Below, in pieces: positions 49,301 through 53,605 of a stretch of 64,000 bases of DNA. The translations under genes were made by a program, and so were the position numbers. Numbering within the stretch: position 1 is the first letter of the stretch; each line of letters opens with the position of its first letter. The DNA comes from Ectocarpus siliculosus (taxonomy: Eukaryota; Sar; Phaeophyceae; Ectocarpales; Ectocarpaceae): NCBI GenBank assembly GCA_000310025.1, contig FN649740.1, positions 4,337,175 through 4,401,174 on the forward strand. The letters run 5' to 3'. The notes under the pieces were generated by a model, which did no database searches, was not told the origin of the DNA, and was given only the letters and a program-made list of their open reading frames with translations.

Positions 49301-52300
49301 CCCCGCAGGCCGCCAAGCCGTCGAAAGAGGTGTTGCACACGGTGAAGGAGATGGCGCCGCCCTCCCCGATCTCGTCATCTGGCCACCAACAAAAAAAAAC
49401 GGCAACCATGTGATAAAAAATCATTGTTCGAGACACGGTTTCACTCATGATCAACACATATCCTACATGAGCCATATGAACGGGTTCACTCTCATGATCA
49501 ATATCCTACATGATGATGCCATATTGCGCGATTTCACTCATATCAATATCCATGTGATGCTGCCGTATGTACAGAGTGAGGAAATGTCACATCATCGGGT
49601 AAAGTTGTCACGCCATTGGCGAAGAAGAAATACATTCGAAGGACACGATTTTAGTTGCCGGACGGACAGACAGGTAGCGACGCGGCCGGCGGAGGAGGGA
49701 CAGGACAGGGAAGGATGATCGGGTCGGCGGAAGAACAACCGGGAAGTCAGTGGCCTGTGCTTAGAGAGAGAGAGAAAGGTTGGGTGGACTGGGACATGGC
49801 ACCCACGACCTTTCTAGCGGCGGCAGTATCTTTGAAACGATCGATATCCAACGACCATGCAAGTAGTCCCCCCCCCCCACTTGCGACTCGCTGAATACCT
49901 CACGGCGCTTCGCGCTTGGTGATATGATATGATAGTCTGGTCCTGTGTGAACAACGCTCCTTCTGTCCTATCGAGGACGCGTGGTCATAGGCCTAACAGC
50001 TTAGGGATGCAAGGAAGAAGTACGCCCCCCCGCTCCTGCAACCTCACCGTCTTCGATGTTGGTGCTCCCAGCCGTGTTGTTGTAGAAGACCGAGTCCAGC
50101 ACCGATATCTGCCCTATCCCCTGGTGCATGCCGCCCCCCTTCTTGCTGGCGAAGCACTTCTCGAACAGGCAGCCGTCGACAAGCACGTCCGTGAACTCCG
50201 CCTAATACAAACAAAAACGATAAAAACGGGACAGTAAACCCTCCCCACAAAAGGTCATGTGATATTGGTGTTCCTTGGAGTCTTAGGGGCCAGAGGACAG
50301 GGAAGTTGTCATGAAGCTGGCGGGCTGTTCGTCCTGTGGTTCGAATAACGGGGGAATCATAAATCCCAAATGTCGGGGTGTTCGACTCCCTTCTCTGCTA
50401 GTTATTTTTCCACTTTTCCGTACTGTTTGGGGTGCTCGGCAGAGCACTGCTGTCTGCGGGGCCTCCAGAGGTTACGGGGAAAATTGTATTGGTATGATGG
50501 ACACGACCCGCGGGGCCCCTCTTGCCTCTCTGACGTCTGTCACTTGTAAATAATCATACAAGGTTTGAGTCAACTTTTTTCTCTTTCGTCCTCCGACGAA
50601 CCTGCTGCACCCAAACATACCGTAGGTGACACTACGTAGGATGCCACACCCCCTCGATCGTTGTTCACAGCTCCCACTACTCCACGACGAAGAAGATGTA
50701 AAAGTCCAACGACAATTTACGTTTTCGGAGAGCTCTCTACGAGGCGGTTCTATCTTCGGCACCGCCGCTCTTTTCTGCTGCGGGGAAATCGAGCTTGGAA
50801 AATCAATCAGTCCAGGGGGTACGGAATCTTGCGTCAACTACGGTTGCCTCTCGTCTTCACAGCAGTTAGCGCCCGCGTTGAACACGTCCATTTGGGGTCG
50901 AGGATCAATTTCTTGCTTCGTGACAACGGTCAATATCGCATATGGAAAAAAGTGTAGGATCCACGTCTAAGAATGTGTTTCTTTGTCGATTTTTCTCCAA
51001 AATGTAAGAACTCGAGAATTTCAAAATTTCTTTTATCGCGGGCGCTTGCTGTACTACCCTGCCATCAACAGCCGCACCCACTCACCCCGATCGCGCCGCC
51101 GGCCCCGTCGACGTCCTCGTCCCCCGGCAACGGCACCTCCCCGGCCTCACAGCGGCGGAACACGGACCCGTGCACGACCAAGGTCGAACCGTTCGCGAAG
51201 ATTCCTCCGCCCCAGTAGTCGGCGTAGTTCTCCTCAAACTCGCACCCGGTGACGGTCACGTTGGAGTCGATGGCGTGAACGCCTCCTCCGCTGATCACCA
51301 CGGTAGCGATGGCGGTTTCATTGACGCCGGAGGTGGTTGTGCTGTTGGTACCGTCGGCGGCGGCGTCCGTGCTGGCGGCGTAGGTGAACGAGCCCGTGGA
51401 GTTGGACGTGTAGCCACCGCGGACCGCTAGGCTGTCGAGGAAGAGCTGTCCGCCATCGACGAAAAAGAGCGGTCCCGTCGGTGCCGTTGTTTCGGCCTCC
51501 TCACCCTCTTGCGTACTGGAGGGGAATGTGGAGGAAGAGTTGCCGCTCGAGGACGTACCGCTGGTGCTGCTAGTAGTCGTTGCCGAAGCCGCCGCGAACG
51601 TTCCCATCGCGACGGAGGTCAGGCCGTTCGGCAGCGGGGGCAGTCTGTTCGACAGCGCTTCCACCCACTCCTGGTCTCTCTCGACGCTGCTGCCAGTGCT
51701 ACTGCTGCTACTGCTGCTGGTGGTGCTGGTGGTGCTGCTAGCACTGCCGCTGCTTCCAGCAGCAGCACTCGAGTCGCCGGCGGCGGCACTGCTGATCCCG
51801 CTACTGGGCGTGGTGGCGTTGCTACCGCTGCTGCTGTTGCCGGACTCGCCGAAGATGCGCACCGTCGTCCCGCGGCCGATGTAAATCGTCCCGGGAACGG
51901 CCACCTCGCCCAGCCAGGACACGTTGAACTCCCCGCCCTCGCAATCGAAGAGGCTCAAGAGCTCCTCCCCGTCGCTTTCCGGCGTAACCGTCACCTCCTC
52001 CGCCCCTACCCCCCCCGCCACCGCGCAAGGCGCCGCCATCACCCCCATCCCGAGGGGTACACCCCTCGCCAGCACCGTGGAGCCCCCCCCCCCCTTCAAG
52101 CGCGCGGTCGAGCTCGACGGGCTATTGATCCGCGGCGCCGCGAGTATGGCGGCGAAGAGAACCAGGAAGACATTTCTCAGGGAGTGGCGGGCGATCGCGG
52201 GGGCAGGCCGCCGCGTCGCCGTGGCGCTGGCGGTGTCGCTTCTACCGGCGGCGACGTCGGGTCGGAATCGCCGTTGATCTCTAGCTTCCACAGCTGTTCG

Positions 52301-52402
52301 TTTCTCGCCCCCCCCCGGGAGTGCTCTCCTTCTCCTCCTCCGCGCAACGTCTTTCGCCTCCGGCTGGAAGGCACGCTGGGTCGTGTGGCCCCTGCTTCGC
52401 AT
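24594..52402 (-). CDS. Beta-helix / cysteine-rich / multi-pass membrane receptor-like protein (31 exons, ~2200 aa)
   Basis: I assembled this gene by following the reading frame across GT-AG introns. All 31 exons keep a consistent phase, and the coding length is 6603 bp (2200 residues plus stop). Exons, 5' to 3' on the minus strand: 51086-52402, 50048-50201, 49260-49378, 47976-48170, 47317-47420, 46062-46242, 45404-45527, 44636-44787, 43910-44112, 42591-42702, 40742-40849, 39904-40036, 38131-38324, 37203-37504, 36425-36719, 35867-35974, 34984-35053, 34507-34655, 33215-33925, 32400-32539, 31563-31968, 30180-30263, 29435-29567, 29001-29113, 28099-28191, 27702-27805, 27213-27276, 26397-26429, 25907-26056, 25375-25613, 24594-24906. 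Architecture: hydrophobic anchor (~77-91), Ser/Thr-rich stalk, right-handed beta-helix (~310-970), Cys-rich region (~970-1310), then ~8 membrane segments (~1315-2010) and a low-complexity tail. The combination resembles large Pmp-like beta-helix multi-pass proteins known from stramenopile genomes; ligand and function are unknown. The first in-frame ATG (52402) was chosen. The last two exons are the least certain. Confidence 0.8.
25064..25285. mobile_element. Degenerate/nested MITE copy
   Basis: Two successive left-end-like segments (CACCCCATGGACCGATTTCA and ACCCCCTGGACCAATTTTCA) are followed by the family core ACGTTTTCGGAAAACTCTCG. The right end is lost. It lies between exons 30 and 31. Confidence 0.55.
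25375..25613 (-). CDS. Exon 30: charged cytosolic tail
   Basis: 239 bp. Acceptor ACTCAG, donor GTGGGA (weak). It encodes DMMLGVDIVNEKQLDKIIGP, KNTKVKKTNQQKLDDALGPD and an acidic Pro/Asp-rich end. If the weak donor is not used, the frame stops at 25338-25340, giving a shorter protein. Confidence 0.68.
25801..25861. repeat. (TC)n microsatellite in intron after exon 29
   Basis: About 30 nearly perfect TC units, read as GA on the gene strand. Confidence 0.9.
25907..26056 (-). CDS. Exon 29: last two transmembrane segments
   Basis: 150 bp, 50 codons. Acceptor AAACAG, donor GTGCAG. It encodes ALMIKANVASPDSRGSEVYS then VVLIIVNVLFFLSIFWNTWA and AAKASFSRRH. The intron after it holds a (CT)n array of about 60 bp (25801-25861). 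Confidence 0.82.
26397..26429 (-). CDS. Exon 28: 33-bp microexon
   Basis: 33 bp, 11 codons: GCLVIFFTNFL. Acceptor ACTAG, donor GTGAGG. It joins exon 29 to make one continuous hydrophobic helix, CLVIFFTNFLALMI. Confidence 0.78.
27213..27276 (-). CDS. Exon 27: end of helix and RPHTDHLD loop
   Basis: 64 bp. Acceptor GAACAG, donor GTGAGA. It encodes (S)LLAFELLRPHTDHLDMQLYR T. The frame joins exon 26 through a split Ser codon. A competing open stretch at 27471-27570 was rejected because it does not keep the phase. Confidence 0.8.
27565..27720. repeat. Imperfect repeats of the exon 26 3' edge
   Basis: CCTAAGGAAAACCAACACGC, CTTAAGGAAGGCGAAGGCGC and CCTAAGGAAGGCGAAGACGC recur at intervals of about 65 bp. 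The last overlaps exon 26; the others lie downstream in the intron and carry donor-like edges. Confidence 0.65.
27702..27805 (-). CDS. Exon 26: two membrane segments
   Basis: 104 bp. Acceptor CGGCAG, donor GTGTGT. It encodes VFECMRRLLLTGLLVFLVPD, TPGQVAFGCVFAFL and the first two bases of Ser. The 3' edge is copied imperfectly several times in the following intron (27565-27701). Confidence 0.83.
28099..28191 (-). CDS. Exon 25: conserved cytosolic segment FLWNAYYPNRYYYE
   Basis: 93 bp, 31 codons. Acceptor CGGCAG, donor GTATGT. It encodes DEKMNQRRTDRAIAPTS then FLWNAYYPNRYYYE, which reads on into VFECMRRLLLTG in exon 26. Confidence 0.85.
29001..29113 (-). CDS. Exon 24: transmembrane helix YPLGIPAAFWYFL
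   Basis: 113 bp. Acceptor CCCAAG before ATCCTC, donor GTGCGT. The split codon T+AT gives Tyr and restores ICIYPLGIPAAFWYFL, a very recognisable helix. It then encodes TRQRSRINPPTDKGLKDQRG. A nearer CCGCAG also keeps the frame but would delete the YPLGIPAA motif. Confidence 0.82.
29435..29567 (-). CDS. Exon 23: extracellular loop and start of next helix
   Basis: 133 bp. Acceptor ACAACAG, donor GTGAGT. It encodes VFQAFACEDFPEIGKSFLRA, DFRIECDTPKHDNYKIYAAV and MICI. Two Cys flank the loop, as in the C-x(n)-DFRIEC-type loops of related proteins. Confidence 0.85.
29850..30055. repeat. Minisatellite in intron between exons 22 and 23
   Basis: Degenerate 35-45-bp units built on GATACGGTATGGGAATG / CGGCATGGAACGGTTA repeat about five times. 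Confidence 0.7.
30180..30263 (-). CDS. Exon 22: transmembrane helix
   Basis: 84 bp, 28 codons. Acceptor CCTTAG, donor GTGAGT. It encodes NHLWELFARHTTMMLIILYL then VYTQVSTV. Phase 0 at both ends. Confidence 0.83.
31563..31968 (-). CDS. Exon 21: transmembrane helix plus Ser/Ala-rich loop
   Basis: 406 bp. Acceptor TCACAG, donor GTGGGT. It begins IVTIGPVGLLLLLGFTFYLG, a membrane helix, followed by ARPVRKGRIIDM and a low-complexity loop with a run of about ten Ala from a (GCA)n array, ending WRNGPGDESDLEQ. Loop length is probably variable between alleles. Confidence 0.75.
32400..32539 (-). CDS. Exon 20: conserved membrane-proximal segment
   Basis: 140 bp. Acceptor CTTCAG, donor GTGAGG. It encodes FAEITKVPFPPVYEKFLSII then GIFSFDLGWMISAACLTAG and IDFYDKL. 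The P-P-VYEKFL..I..F.FDL..ML-type pattern followed by an extracellular Cys is conserved-looking and partly hydrophobic. Confidence 0.82.
33215..33925 (-). CDS. Exon 19: long low-complexity cytosolic loop
   Basis: 711 bp. Acceptor ATCAG; donor taken as GTAGGT, which preserves phase (the adjacent GTGCGC would not). It encodes a Gly/Ser/Ala-rich loop of about 237 residues starting VGGRGAVSTTMTNTRESVRM. It has basic patches and ends KKKTAAARIGEMLARLPLSK LKIV. The KLKIV end leads into the next conserved segment. Compositionally biased, probably disordered. Confidence 0.72.
34507..34655 (-). CDS. Exon 18: end of Cys-rich stalk and first transmembrane helix
   Basis: 149 bp. Acceptor CTACAG, donor GTGAGA. 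It encodes CAVCASGYGRGVANACHLC then the hydrophobic run MYFVLAVAALLTLFVAALLA (about residues 1317-1338), the first helix of the membrane domain. Confidence 0.85.
34984..35053 (-). CDS. Exon 17: Cys-rich (CQGG...YEGP)
   Basis: 70 bp. Acceptor ATGCAG, donor GTGAGT. It encodes DACQGGSIVASEQEYCNAGY and EGP, leaving one base that joins exon 18 to give YEGPQCAVC. This exon is outside the duplicated unit. Confidence 0.82.
35867..35974 (-). CDS. Exon 16: YWR motif module
   Basis: 108 bp, 36 codons. Acceptor GGAAG, donor GTAAGG. It encodes GVNCDENGATTRTLPIQSGY then WRASLDSVYIRQCFNE. The spacing C..G.T...L....GYWR.S..S..I..C recurs in large stramenopile membrane proteins just before the membrane domain. 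This is the last exon shared with copy A. Confidence 0.8.
36425..36719 (-). CDS. Exon 15: extracellular domain ending in CxxC-rich stretch
   Basis: 295 bp. Acceptor GACAG before CATCACAC, the only one that avoids an in-frame stop just upstream in this copy; donor GTGAGT. It encodes SITLHVVTLPLDDFNGEATV, an Ala-rich run, and FVHCESGTYWNNSCDPEGDS then VSCCELCTDVDGDED. The C-x-x-GTYW and CCELC spacing resembles ephrin-receptor-like/GCC2-GCC3 cysteine repeats. Confidence 0.78.
37149..37186. repeat. (CAA)n array after exon 14 donor, copy B
   Basis: About 12 units; a related shorter array in copy A lies at 1855-1880. Both sit just beyond the donor on the intron side. Confidence 0.8.
37203..37504 (-). 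CDS. Exon 14: extracellular domain
   Basis: 302 bp. Acceptor with GCAG before GGTTCC, donor GTGAGG. It encodes GSPSETCVTGDPGLLSLTVL, EPADAVYPTMLDGDLLLTLN, a Thr/Ser/Gly stretch, GGVIWNVSALVLSSEEGL and MEWTVFPSTGLLLPGR. The beta-rich composition suggests a sandwich-like domain before the Cys-rich stalk; I do not recognise a named family. Confidence 0.78.
38131..38324 (-). CDS. Exon 13: cysteine-rich module, 5' half shared with an intronic tandem array
   Basis: 194 bp. Acceptor CGTCAG before ATTTCGAC, donor GTGCGT. The first ~75 bp encode FDVAEAASEAGDIPTAHSLI. The rest encodes CDGWMPFSSTPPCSEGSPC and IDGDLGVYCQCYTRESSIAE, a compact six-Cys stretch. The acceptor was chosen because it alone restores frame from exon 12. 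Degenerate copies of the acceptor and 5' half fill the upstream intron. Confidence 0.72.
38310..39540. repeat. Intron tandem array derived from exon 13, copy B
   Basis: Same family of units as in copy A, with independent changes. It includes a recent direct duplication of about 70-80 bp (GGGCCCGGCGAAGTCGAGAC at about 38509 and 38569). Confidence 0.8.
39904..40036 (-). CDS. Exon 12: last beta-helix turns
   Basis: 133 bp. Acceptor TCGCAG, donor GTAAGA. It encodes AVVFSEGILYLDDCDFSGSA then ASVLVYSERNSTTVVRNAVL and GDNNC across the junction. An ordinary beta-helix rung with C and N ladders. Confidence 0.8.
40565..40605. repeat. (CCG)n microsatellite, copy B
   Basis: About 13 units in the intron between exons 11 and 12... 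on the exon 11 donor side. No equivalent in copy A. Confidence 0.85.
40742..40849 (-). CDS. Exon 11: beta-helix / linker
   Basis: 108 bp, 36 codons. Acceptor TTGCAG, donor GTGCGT. It encodes TVFTDTEGSSDLSAVQADED then SSYKAEDTSFVGFAGE. The exon is acidic and less clearly rung-like than its neighbours. The donor is followed by trinucleotide-rich intron sequence. Confidence 0.78.
40870..41030. repeat. GACA-rich minisatellite next to exon 11 (copy B only)
   Basis: Units of about 14-20 bp such as GAGACAAGAAAGAGACAGTT and AGACAGCTAAGACAAGA follow the exon 11 acceptor side. Copy A has only a short remnant at 5490-5505. Confidence 0.7.
41131..42182. mobile_element. hAT-like terminal-inverted-repeat element in copy B
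   Basis: The left end CAAGGGGCCCTCCATGTAG and the right end reading into CATGGAGGGTCCCTTG are imperfect inverted repeats of about 24 bp. GCCCAGTT occurs at both outer edges (41123-41130, 42183-42190), a 7-8-bp target duplication. Copy A has the empty site at about 5560 (CCCAGTTG once). No transposase frame is visible, so it is non-autonomous. The 8-bp duplication and CA-rich termini point to the hAT group. Confidence 0.8.
42591..42702 (-). CDS. Exon 10: beta-helix repeats
   Basis: 112 bp. Acceptor AACAG, donor GTAATG in this copy (GTATTG in copy A). It encodes IYARDNAEVVLRGVELYDNV then VARGSVVFIVSSNLTTYQ. Phase goes from 2 to 0. Confidence 0.78.
42835..43090. repeat. Dispersed repeat, copy B counterpart
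   Basis: Same structure as 6118-6350 (ATCGACCGCGCCACCGGGCG, ACCCGGCTGACCA, CTTCTACAGGCCATGATC). Confidence 0.65.
43290..43735 (+). mobile_element. Non-LTR retrotransposon 3' remnant in copy B
   Basis: The plus strand encodes LKVKFRTGDIGLQERRRRFR, then after one frameshift near 43490 DKFKCDCGSECEDRVHVVAE and CPLCKKEREAY. The C-x-C-G-x-x-C-E-D-x-x-H-x(4)-C pattern is typical of the C-terminal zinc-knuckle of LINE-type reverse transcriptase ORFs. The insertion is absent from copy A between 7020 and 7040. A 5'-truncated dead copy. Confidence 0.7.
43910..44112 (-). CDS. Exon 9: beta-helix repeats
   Basis: 203 bp. Acceptor GCACAG, donor GTGAGG. It encodes ITQGTFTNNEADFGGFLYKE, GNASCTGASVVGHRGVDGG and AVYAVEGAKLEWGCDLVNNS. 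Confidence 0.82.
44170..44640. repeat. Tandem array across the exon 8 donor, copy B
   Basis: About 60-110-bp units contain CACCTCACGCCAATGTGCCC and GCCTGTCTGTCTCTCC. Each unit reproduces the exon 8 3' edge and its GTGAG donor on the minus strand. Part of the array, with GAGACCCGCGAAGCCCCCCT, is duplicated once more. Confidence 0.8.
44636..44787 (-). CDS. Exon 8: beta-helix repeats
   Basis: 152 bp. Acceptor TTCAAG, donor GTGAGA. It encodes GGLFQGNEALDGGVVFVGEG, AAVEVEGGVFDSNLAGNGGG and AFAAEEGGHIN. The donor edge has been copied tandemly into the intron (44170-44635). Confidence 0.82.
45404..45527 (-). CDS. Exon 7: beta-helix repeats
   Basis: 124 bp. Acceptor TTTTAG, donor GTACGA. It encodes GGGVIWTKGDVTILGGNFSG, NDGAESGGVVLASEES and TIFIA. 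In copy A the donor is followed within about 20 nt by a long (TGG)n array; copy B has only a short one. Confidence 0.82.
46062..46242 (-). CDS. Exon 6: beta-helix repeats
   Basis: 181 bp. Acceptor CCCAG lies just after an (AAC)n array read on the minus strand; donor GTGAGA. It encodes AHLDNAGVVNLGEFATLLVE, NVFAGNECGQNGAVFGATTD and TVIVIEGGTFFGNEAAD. The frame joins exon 5 through a split codon. Beyond the donor the frame reaches a stop within about 8 codons, supporting the splice. Confidence 0.82.
46249..46313. repeat. (TTG)n array at exon 6 acceptor, copy B
   Basis: Roughly 21 units. On the gene strand it is (CAA)n directly before the CCCAG acceptor, displacing any normal pyrimidine tract. 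Confidence 0.85.
46723..46822. other. Assembly gap (100 N) inside a copy-B-only insertion
   Basis: Exactly 100 N, preceded by a G homopolymer of over 20 bases at 46607-46634. The sequence from about 46635 to 47260 has no counterpart in copy A (13300-13380). The right side encodes a Glu/Arg/Lys-rich stretch on the plus strand (46823-46966) of unknown origin. Confidence 0.9.
47317..47420 (-). CDS. Exon 5: beta-helix repeats
   Basis: 104 bp. Acceptor GCAAG, donor GTATGT. It encodes GGVVTLSSGEGFPGDAVDEP followed by GPVVILRNSTFTDN, the classic rung pattern with an N-S-T-F-x-x-N ladder. Confidence 0.82.
47976..48170 (-). CDS. Exon 4: beta-helix repeats
   Basis: 195 bp, 65 codons. Acceptor CAAG before GGGGGCGCC, donor GTGAGC. 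It encodes GGAIVIGSGRNSSYVELHRC, then an acidic loop (EIEDDPQGEGG) and AVAWGITLLVADSLLTDNYC. Phase 0 at both ends. Confidence 0.82.
49006..49229. mobile_element. MITE with perfect 20-bp terminal inverted repeats
   Basis: 224 bp. The ends TACCGTAGGTTGCATAAGAC and its exact complement bound an AT/GC-mixed core containing a degraded AAAACGAATAT...CTCCACGACG-type motif. TA at each end fits a TA target duplication (Tc1/mariner-type MITE). It is absent from copy A around 15345, so it inserted after the duplication or was lost precisely from A. It lies 30 bp from the exon 3 donor. Confidence 0.85.
49260..49378 (-). CDS. Exon 3: beta-helix repeats
   Basis: 119 bp. Acceptor CCAG, donor GTACGC. It encodes DDEIGEGGAISFTVCNTSFD and GLAACGANDTVFFKNDVGRK. 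The spliced codon from exon 2 (G+AT) gives Asp and keeps the frame. The intron on its donor side holds a MITE (49006-49229) ending 30 bp from the exon. Confidence 0.82.
50048..50201 (-). CDS. Exon 2: beta-helix repeats
   Basis: 154 bp. Acceptor TTAG before GCGGAG, donor GTGAGG. It encodes AEFTDVLVDGCLFEKC, KKGGGMHQGIGQ and ISVLDSVFYNNTAG, alternating G-G-x-hydrophobic turns with C/N ladder positions typical of right-handed beta-helices. Phase joins exon 1 directly, so no exon is needed in the 0.8-kb intron between them. Confidence 0.82.
50618..50844. mobile_element. MITE, same family (copy B, intron 1)
   Basis: Starts TACCGTAGGTGACACTACGT and ends CTTGCGTCAACTACGGT. Partner of the copy A insertion at 16661. 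Confidence 0.75.
51086..52402 (-). CDS. Exon 1: basic N-terminus, membrane anchor, Ser-rich linker, first beta-helix turns
   Basis: This exon encodes 439 residues. ATG at 52400-52402 starts MRSRGH; the open frame continues upstream only with non-ATG codons. An Arg-rich stretch (residues 21-26) precedes a hydrophobic segment (about 77-91, NVFLVLFAAILAAP), which could be a signal anchor or late signal peptide. Residues 135-185 (FNVSWLGEVAVPGTIYIGRGTT) look like the start of a beta-helix domain. A Ser/Ala/Thr-rich linker (190-300) with NSS/NAT-type sequons follows, then helix turns with GGGVHAIDSNVTVTGCEFEEN and YADYWGGGIFANGSTLVV. The donor is GTGAGT after GGAIG. Confidence 0.8.
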
Positions 52403-52744
52403 CGCTTGTTCTGCTTCCGCCCCTGGAGGCCGGCAACCTCCTCCGCGTTCGTTTCTGGAAACCGCCGAAGGGACCACAATCTTCTCAAGTAGTGGGAGGC
52501 AGATAGGGGGAGGGGGGGGGGGTCAGTAACTGGAGGGAGACGGGCGGGGCGGTGAGTTCTACAAGGCGGAGGGAGAGGGTGGGGGGGGGGTTAGCAAGAC
52601 GGAGGGAAAGGTGAGGGAGAGGGAATATCGACTTGGCTGAAACGAAACCAAAGCCGATTCCAAGGCATCCATAGGATGCGCTGCGAGGAGGAGTACATAG
52701 AAAGAGAGAGTTAAACGGTACGGGTCATATCTTGCAGGCGCTGT

Positions 52745-52961
52745 TACCGAATGTGACGTAAGATAGCACCCCCCCTGCACAGATTTTCACAGCTCGATTA
52801 CGAAGAGGATCAACAAATCAAACGATACGTTTCGGCAAGCTCTCAACGAGAGATGCTCCCAACCCGGTTATTTTCCGCATCGTCACTCTTTTTGGTGTAG
52901 AGTAAAACGGTCTTTGAAAATCAGTCCAGGGGGTGTGATGCCTTGTGTTACCCGCGGCGGT
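52745..52961. mobile_element. MITE, same family, upstream of the intact gene
   Basis: Ends TACCGAATGTGACGTAAGAT and CCTTGTGTTACCCGCGG. It lies about 340 bp upstream of the ATG at 52402, inside the putative promoter region. Confidence 0.72.
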
Positions 52962-53605
52962 ATTTCGCAGGTTCGCACACCCTCGGCTCCGCAAACAACA
53001 ACCAACCGCAGGTACGTTTCCTGCTCTCCCAATGACCTACGGCAGGATATAAATCCCGACGACAGGCATCACGCTACAGGGCATGAGACGCCAATCCTTC
53101 CAGCGAACCCACGCGCCAGGCAGGAACAAATGTCAGTTGTCCTATGATAATGATATCATCTGTGGAGATTCGTGCGTACTGCTGTATGGACCAATCCACT
53201 ACACAGCAGGCCGACGCGAACGGGAAAAGAGGGGACTGACTCACTCTTGCATTTTTGAAATAAAGTTGGTCCCTGCCATCATACACAAGAACGTGGTCAG
53301 TGCAGGCACCGCCAGCACTGTTGTGGTGGTGTGTCGGGCCGTTGCACACGAACGCATTACTGACATCCATTGTTGCTCCACCTATCCGCCGCACATCGCA
53401 ATGCACGCGCACCTATTTATAAAGGCTGCACATTATACACGACCTACACTAAATATTTCGGGGTAATCAAATTCGGTTGCATACGAACATGTTACATACC
53501 GCGATTGTGTTTATAAGTTGAATTTCCGAAGAAAGGAACGGCCCGAATGATTTGCGGAGACGAGAACGTGTACATAGACGAACGCGCACATTTGTCCACC
53601 TTTAA

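Larger units (their letters stand above)
35520..53605. repeat. Segmental duplication, copy B
   Basis: Direct-orientation counterpart of copy A. Here the 3' boundary falls in the intron between exons 16 and 17 of the intact gene. Exons are highly similar, introns are much more diverged, and insertions differ. Confidence 0.88.

Noticed and set aside
50840-50950. Possible extra exon (MDVFNAGANCC) between exons 1 and 2
   Set aside because: Exons 1 and 2 already join in phase, and the copy A counterpart (16885-16985) has an in-frame TAA.
51509-52492. 327-codon plus-strand frame opposite exon 1 of the intact gene
   Set aside because: Mirror of the biased Ser/Gly/Arg-rich exon 1; no splice context and no domain pattern. 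The minus strand gives beta-helix rungs and is conserved in copy A.
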